Source: Pseudomonas sp. JQ170C (lineage in GTDB: Bacteria; Pseudomonadota; Gammaproteobacteria; Pseudomonadales; Pseudomonadaceae). From it: a stretch of DNA of 64,000 nt. This document shows, piece after piece, positions 58,260 to 64,000 of the stretch (positions are counted from its first letter, which is position 1; each line of letters begins with the position of its first letter). The notes beneath the pieces are model-generated. The model was not told where the DNA came from and searched no databases. It was given only the letters and a program-made list of their open reading frames with translations. A program made the translations under genes and the position numbers. The DNA lies in contig NZ_CP141608.1 in the NCBI RefSeq assembly GCF_035581345.1, positions 1,754,001-1,818,000 of the forward strand, in the 5' to 3' direction.

Positions 58260-59480
58260 TTACTTGCCTTCCCAGCGCTTGAGCACCAGGGTGGCGTTGG
58301 TGCCGCCGAAACCGAAGCTGTTGCTCATCACGGTATCGATCTTGGCGTTTTCCTGGGTCTTGGTCAGGATCGGCAGATCGGCAACCGCTGGGTCCAGCTC
58401 GTCGATGTTGGCGGAGCCGGCGATGAAATTGCCTTCCATCATCAGCATGCAGTAGATCGCTTCGTGAACGCCGGCGGCGCCCAGGGAGTGACCGGACAGG
58501 CTCTTGGTCGAGCTGATGGCCGGAGCCTTGTCGCCGAAGACTTCACGAACGCCCTTGATCTCGGCAACGTCACCGACCGGGGTCGAGGTGCCGTGGGTGT
58601 TCAGGTAGTCGATCGGGCTGTCGACGGTGGACATGGCCATCTGCATGCAGCGGATGGCGCCTTCGCCGCTTGGGGCGACCATGTCGTAGCCGTCGGAGGT
58701 AGCACCGTAGCCGACGATTTCAGCGTAGATCTTGGCGCCACGGGCCAGGGCGTGCTCCAGCTCTTCAACCACGACCATGCCGCCACCACCGGCGATGACA
58801 AAGCCATCACGGTCGTTGTCATAGGCGCGGGAAGCTTTTTCCGGGGTGTCGTTACGCTTGCTGGACAGTGCGCCCATAGCGTCGAACAGGAACGACTGGC
58901 TCCAATGCTCTTCTTCACCGCCACCGGCGAAGACGATGTCTTGTTTGCCCATCTGGATCTGTTCCATCGCCGTGCCGATGCAGTGTGCGCTGGTGGCGCA
59001 TGCCGAGGCGATGGAGTAGTTCAGGCCCTTGATCTTGAACGGGGTGGCCAGGCACGCCGAGACGGTGCTGCTCATGGTCCGGGTGACGCGGTACGGGCCA
59101 ACGCGCTTGACGCCTTTTTCGCGCAGGATGTCCAGCGCTTCCATCTGGTTCAGGGTCGATGCGCCGCCGGAGCCGGCGATCAGGCCGGTACGTGGGTTGG
59201 ACACCTGTTCTTCGGTCAGGCCCGAGTCCTTGATCGCGTCGGCCATTGCCAGGTAGGCATAGGCAGCGGCGTGACCCACGAAACGGAAGACTTTACGGTC
59301 GATCAGTTCTTCAAGGTTGAGGTCAATGGAGCCGGAAACCTGGCTACGCAGACCCATTTCGGCATATTCCGGGTTGAATCGGATGCCAGGGCGGCTTGCA
59401 CGCAGGTTGGCGGAGACGGTCTCTTTGTCATTGCCCAGGCACGAAACAATGCCCAGACCAGTGATAACGACGCGGCGCAT
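58260..59480 (-). CDS. fabB: 3-oxoacyl-ACP synthase I
   Basis: Condensing enzyme of 406 residues that elongates unsaturated acyl-ACP. The catalytic triad motifs are the Cys in [12 protein letters not shown], the first His in [12 protein letters not shown] and the second in [14 protein letters not shown]. The product of FabA (cis-3-decenoyl-ACP) is its substrate. The two genes are 11 bp apart and form one operon. Confidence 0.98.
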   Translation of the reverse strand: MRRVVITGLGIVSCLGNDKETVSANLRASRPGIRFNPEYAEMGLRSQVSGSIDLNLEELIDRKVFRFVGHAAAYAYLAMADAIKDSGLTEEQVSNPRTGLIAGSGGASTLNQMEALDILREKGVKRVGPYRVTRTMSSTVSACLATPFKIKGLNYSIASACATSAHCIGTAMEQIQMGKQDIVFAGGGEEEHWSQSFLFDAMGALSSKRNDTPEKASRAYDNDRDGFVIAGGGGMVVVEELEHALARGAKIYAEIVGYGATSDGYDMVAPSGEGAIRCMQMAMSTVDSPIDYLNTHGTSTPVGDVAEIKGVREVFGDKAPAISSTKSLSGHSLGAAGVHEAIYCMLMMEGNFIAGSANIDELDPAVADLPILTKTQENAKIDTVMSNSFGFGGTNATLVLKRWEGK

Positions 59481-59491
59481 GCGGATAACCC

Positions 59492-60007
59492 TTAGAAGTT
59501 GTCAGTGGAGGTGAATACGCCGACTCGGAGGCCTTCGGCGGTGTAGATCTCGCGACCGTCGACGCTGACCGAACCATCGGCGATGGCCATGTTCAGCTTG
59601 CCCTTGAGGACGCGCTTGATGTGAATGTTGTAAGTGACTTTCTGGGCGGTCGGCAGGACCTGGCCAAAGAATTTCACTTCGCCCGAACCCAGGGCGCGAC
59701 CGCGACCTGGCAGGCCTTGCCAGCCGAGGAAGAAACCGACCAGCTGCCACATGGCGTCCAGGCCCAGGCAGCCCGGCATCACCGGATCACCCTCGAAGTG
59801 GCAGGCGAAGAACCACAGGTCCGGATTGATATCCAGCTCGGCGACCAATTCACCTTTGCCGTACTTGCCGCCTTCCTGGCTGATGTGGGTAATGCGATCC
59901 ACCATCAGCATGTTAGGGGCGGGCAGTTGCGCGTTACCTGGGCCGAACAGCTCACCGCGACTGCAGCGCAGCAGGTCTTCCCGAGTAAAGGCGTTTTGTT
60001 TGGTCAT
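59492..60007 (-). CDS. fabA: 3-hydroxydecanoyl-ACP dehydratase/isomerase
   Basis: Hotdog-fold enzyme of 171 residues that introduces the double bond in anaerobic unsaturated fatty-acid synthesis. Active-site His and the region [20 protein letters not shown] are intact. A GAGGAGCTCGC ribosome site precedes the ATG. It heads fabA-fabB. The 211-bp upstream gap contains an operator-like palindrome. Confidence 0.98.
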   Translation of the reverse strand: MTKQNAFTREDLLRCSRGELFGPGNAQLPAPNMLMVDRITHISQEGGKYGKGELVAELDINPDLWFFACHFEGDPVMPGCLGLDAMWQLVGFFLGWQGLPGRGRALGSGEVKFFGQVLPTAQKVTYNIHIKRVLKGKLNMAIADGSVSVDGREIYTAEGLRVGVFTSTDNF

Positions 60008-60139
60008 GCGAGCTCCTCAATAGTCCCCGTGCGGCAGGGGGCAAATCTTCCCGGCCGACCCAAAACGCTTGTGCTTGGGGCGGCAGCCTACACATAGACT
60101 ATTGCGTTGTAGTGAAAGTCACAGCGCACGGGGCAAAGA

Positions 60140-60155
60140 AGTACACTTGTGCACT
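60140..60155. promoter_or_regulatory. Operator-like palindrome upstream of fabA
   Basis: AGTACACTTGTGCACT is an inverted repeat (AGTACAC-TT-GTGCACT, six of seven pairs). Its general shape recalls TetR-type DesT/FabR sites that control fabA-fabB, but I could not match it to a firm consensus. Confidence 0.4.
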
Positions 60156-60218
60156 GAAATTTTATTTTCAGGCCTTTCGAGGGGCCTGTCCAGTCCATAA
60201 GACTGCCGCAATTTCAGA

Positions 60219-62140
<1,922 letters not shown>

Positions 62141-62144
<4 letters not shown>

Positions 62145-63040
62145 GGTCTGCGTTCTCCTTCGGCCAGGGCCAAGGCCTGCGCGGCGGCCAGCGGATCAAT
62201 GGTTTCAACCCCCAGGGCGCGGGCAACCTGCTGGTTGCCGACGACGTGGAAATGCTTCGGGTACAGGGCTCGGGGCCATTTGCCGGGTGACTGGTCGAGC
62301 AGGCGGTCCAGTACCGCCAGCCAGTCGTCCTGGTCGCTCAAGGTGCTGGCCAGGCTGCCGGCGCGGACAAACCCGGCCGTGGGGCCGATCAGCGCCATTT
62401 GCCGGGCGTAGCTGCTGAGCAACAGATTCTTGGCCGTTTTGGGGCTGTACAGTTGCGGGTCGTCGATGCCCAGCAGTACATCGCTGTTTTGCAGCAGGGT
62501 TTGCAAAGGGCGGCTGTCGCGCAAGTCGGGCCAGGCCTGGGCGACAATCTCCAGGCCCATGGGCTGGGCGGCGCGGCGCAACTCTTCAAGCAGGAACTGG
62601 CTGTGCTGGCCGTACAGCACGCCGATGCGACGGGCTTGGGGCAGCAGGTAGCGGGTCAGGCGCAACTGGCGATCCAGCGGCGGGTCGCTCCAGAGCAGGC
62701 TCAGGTAAGCCGGACGCAGTTTGCCCAGGCGTTTTTCGGCTTGCACCCGGCTTACGCGCAACGCCAGGGCGGGTGGCCCGGGGTTTTCGGTCAGGCGCCA
62801 CTCAAGGCTGGCGCTGTCGAGCAGGATCAGGCGAATGGCCGGGTCGAGCTTGGCCGGGCGGCCCAGCTCATCGACCGGCACGAAGCGTACGTTGTCGTTG
62901 GGGCGACGCTCGCGCAGCGCATGTACAAATTGCTCGACGCTGGGGCTGTCCTGGCTCGCGGTGAGCAGGATCTCACTGGCCCACGGCCCGCCCAGGGGCC
63001 ACAAGCAGATGAGCAACAGCCAGCGCCGCACAAGGCGCAT
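62141..63040 (-). CDS. Periplasmic ABC_sub_bind-type binding protein coupled to the kinase
   Basis: Secreted protein of 299 residues with a signal peptide ([17 protein letters not shown]) and a fold like PF04392 proteins, seen in [50 protein letters not shown] and a C-terminal [19 protein letters not shown]. No permease or ATPase gene is near. Its ends overlap both neighbours: TGATG with the TonB receptor gene and ATGA with the kinase gene. It is therefore a good candidate for the ligand-binding partner of the kinase, as LuxP is for LuxQ. Confidence 0.75.
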
Positions 63041-64000
63041 CAGAACGCCAACTCCGCGCTGAAGTACAGCACGTGACGGCTGTCGTAATAGTTGTCGACG
63101 TTGCTGGTGGGCTCATCGTCCAGTCGCTGCTGCAGCATGCCCGCCAGCTCGAGCTGGGTGCGGTCCCAGGTGATCTGCTTGGCAACGCGCAGGTCCACGC
63201 GCTCGAAGCGGTACTGGTTCAGCGCGTCGTCACCGTAATAGAAGAGGGCGCTGGACCAGCCCTGGCCCCAGTTGCGCAGCCAGCCGGCAGAGCCACTGTT
63301 GTGCGCGCTCATCTGGCGGTCGGCAGCGTTGCTGGCCCAGGCATCGACGTGAGCGTAGGTCAGGCGAAAGCGATCGGCCGGGCTCAGGTGCCAGTCCATC
63401 TGCGCCTCGGTGCCGCTGAAGCGGGCCTTGTTGCTGTTGCTGGCAATGTATTGGTTGTTGCGCAGCGGCTCACTGATCATGCCGGTGATTTCGTCGTAGA
63501 ACAGCTTGAGGTCAACGCTGATATCGGCGTCGGCGAAGTAACCGTTATAGCCCAGTTCTCGCGAACGCATGTGCTCCTGGTCAAGGTCGCCTGGCCCACG
63601 GGTCTTGACGAAGTAACGGGCGCTGTTCTGGCCGAACACCGTGCGGCTCAGGTTATCGACCTGATAGCTCCAGTTGACGTTGTTCTCGAACATGTCGGGG
63701 GAGCGTACCGCCTCGGAATACACCGCACGCAAGCCATGGCGCGGGGTGATCAGGTAGTTGACCGCCACGCGCGGCGTCAGCGAACTGCCGGACAGGCGGG
63801 CATCTTCAAACATCGCCCCGCCCTGGAGGATCCAGTGCTCGCTGGCGCGCCACTCCAGGTGGCCGAACAAGCGCCAGGTGCTGTCGTCCAGGCTGCCATT
63901 GAAAAAGGTTTGCGAATCGGCCCGGTCATAACGGTAATTGACACCGCTGACCAGGCGCAGGCTGTCGGACAGGCTCAGGGTGTCCTGCAGCTCCAGGTCC
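63040..64000 (-). CDS. TonB-dependent outer-membrane receptor (C-terminal part)
   Basis: The open frame runs off the right edge; about 319 C-terminal residues are visible. They show alternating aromatic beta-strands of a TonB-dependent barrel (SLRLVSGVNYRYDRADSQ, LTPRVAVNYLITPRHGLRAV, YSEAVRSPDMFENN, RLTYAHVDAWASN) and end in ELAF, the terminal-Phe signal for barrel insertion. Plug and TonB box lie outside the window. Cargo unknown. The stop shares a base with the next gene's start, so receptor, binding protein and kinase are made from one message. Confidence 0.85.
   Translation of the reverse strand, partial: DLELQDTLSLSDSLRLVSGVNYRYDRADSQTFFNGSLDDSTWRLFGHLEWRASEHWILQGGAMFEDARLSGSSLTPRVAVNYLITPRHGLRAVYSEAVRSPDMFENNVNWSYQVDNLSRTVFGQNSARYFVKTRGPGDLDQEHMRSRELGYNGYFADADISVDLKLFYDEITGMISEPLRNNQYIASNSNKARFSGTEAQMDWHLSPADRFRLTYAHVDAWASNAADRQMSAHNSGSAGWLRNWGQGWSSALFYYGDDALNQYRFERVDLRVAKQITWDRTQLELAGMLQQRLDDEPTSNVDNYYDSRHVLYFSAELAF

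Overview
The window is a contiguous, gene-dense piece of a Pseudomonas chromosome, most likely P. putida group. The grounds are two tandem cbb3 oxidase operons, the gltA / sdhCDAB-sucAB-lpdG-sucCD block, a PvdRT-OpmQ-type efflux operon beside an iron-starvation ECF sigma factor, the fabA-fabB pair beside a hybrid kinase, and many copies of the REP palindrome with core GGGGCAAGCCCGCTCC. No rRNA, tRNA, CRISPR array, prophage or insertion sequence was found. The DNA looks like core genome throughout.

Layout. Bases 1-9108 (minus strand) carry two complete ccoNOQP operons in series followed by ccoG and a cut-off ccoH. An ANR/FNR-type box lies upstream of the first operon, inside the 5' end of a divergent hydrolase gene. 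Bases 9158-12561 hold small housekeeping genes: the hydrolase, ppnP, a DEDDh exonuclease and an orphan periplasmic binding protein. Bases 11797-17294 form a disulfide module, dsbD-tlpA-dsbG, divergent from a two-component system of the DsbRS type. Bases 17335-22558 carry opmQ-pvdT-pvdR, divergent from an FpvI-like sigma factor with a Fur-box-like palindrome between them. A receiver-like protein without its phospho-acceptor and an MHS-type transporter follow.

Bases 24742-28630 hold the electron-transfer-flavoprotein system: ETF-ubiquinone oxidoreductase divergent from etfB-etfA, with a PsrA-type palindrome between them. Bases 28744-33900 carry envelope and small genes: a binding protein, DUF4398 and OmpA lipoproteins, a MocR regulator, a hypothetical protein, a YkgJ protein and a START-domain protein. 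Bases 34028-47007 are the citric acid cycle block, with gltA divergent from ten same-strand genes and clear sigma-70 promoters on both sides. Bases 47340-58146 carry brnQ, a DUF599 protein, a small lipoprotein, two PaaI thioesterases, htpG, a dienelactone-hydrolase-family gene, a pirin, a secreted amidohydrolase, a DUF3859 protein and a chemoreceptor.

The right end (58260-64000, minus strand) has fabA-fabB preceded by a tightly coupled trio: TonB-dependent receptor, periplasmic ABC_sub_bind-type protein and hybrid histidine kinase. Stop and start codons overlap at both junctions. The kinase sits in the position of P. aeruginosa PA1611, next to fabA. The trio reads as a possible outer-membrane-to-kinase sensing line and is the most promising candidate here for an undescribed system.

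Taken together, most of the window concerns respiration and its electron supply (TCA cycle, ETF, cbb3 oxidases), with envelope redox, iron and chemosensory functions around it. Functional calls come from reading translated sequences and motifs. No database search was run.
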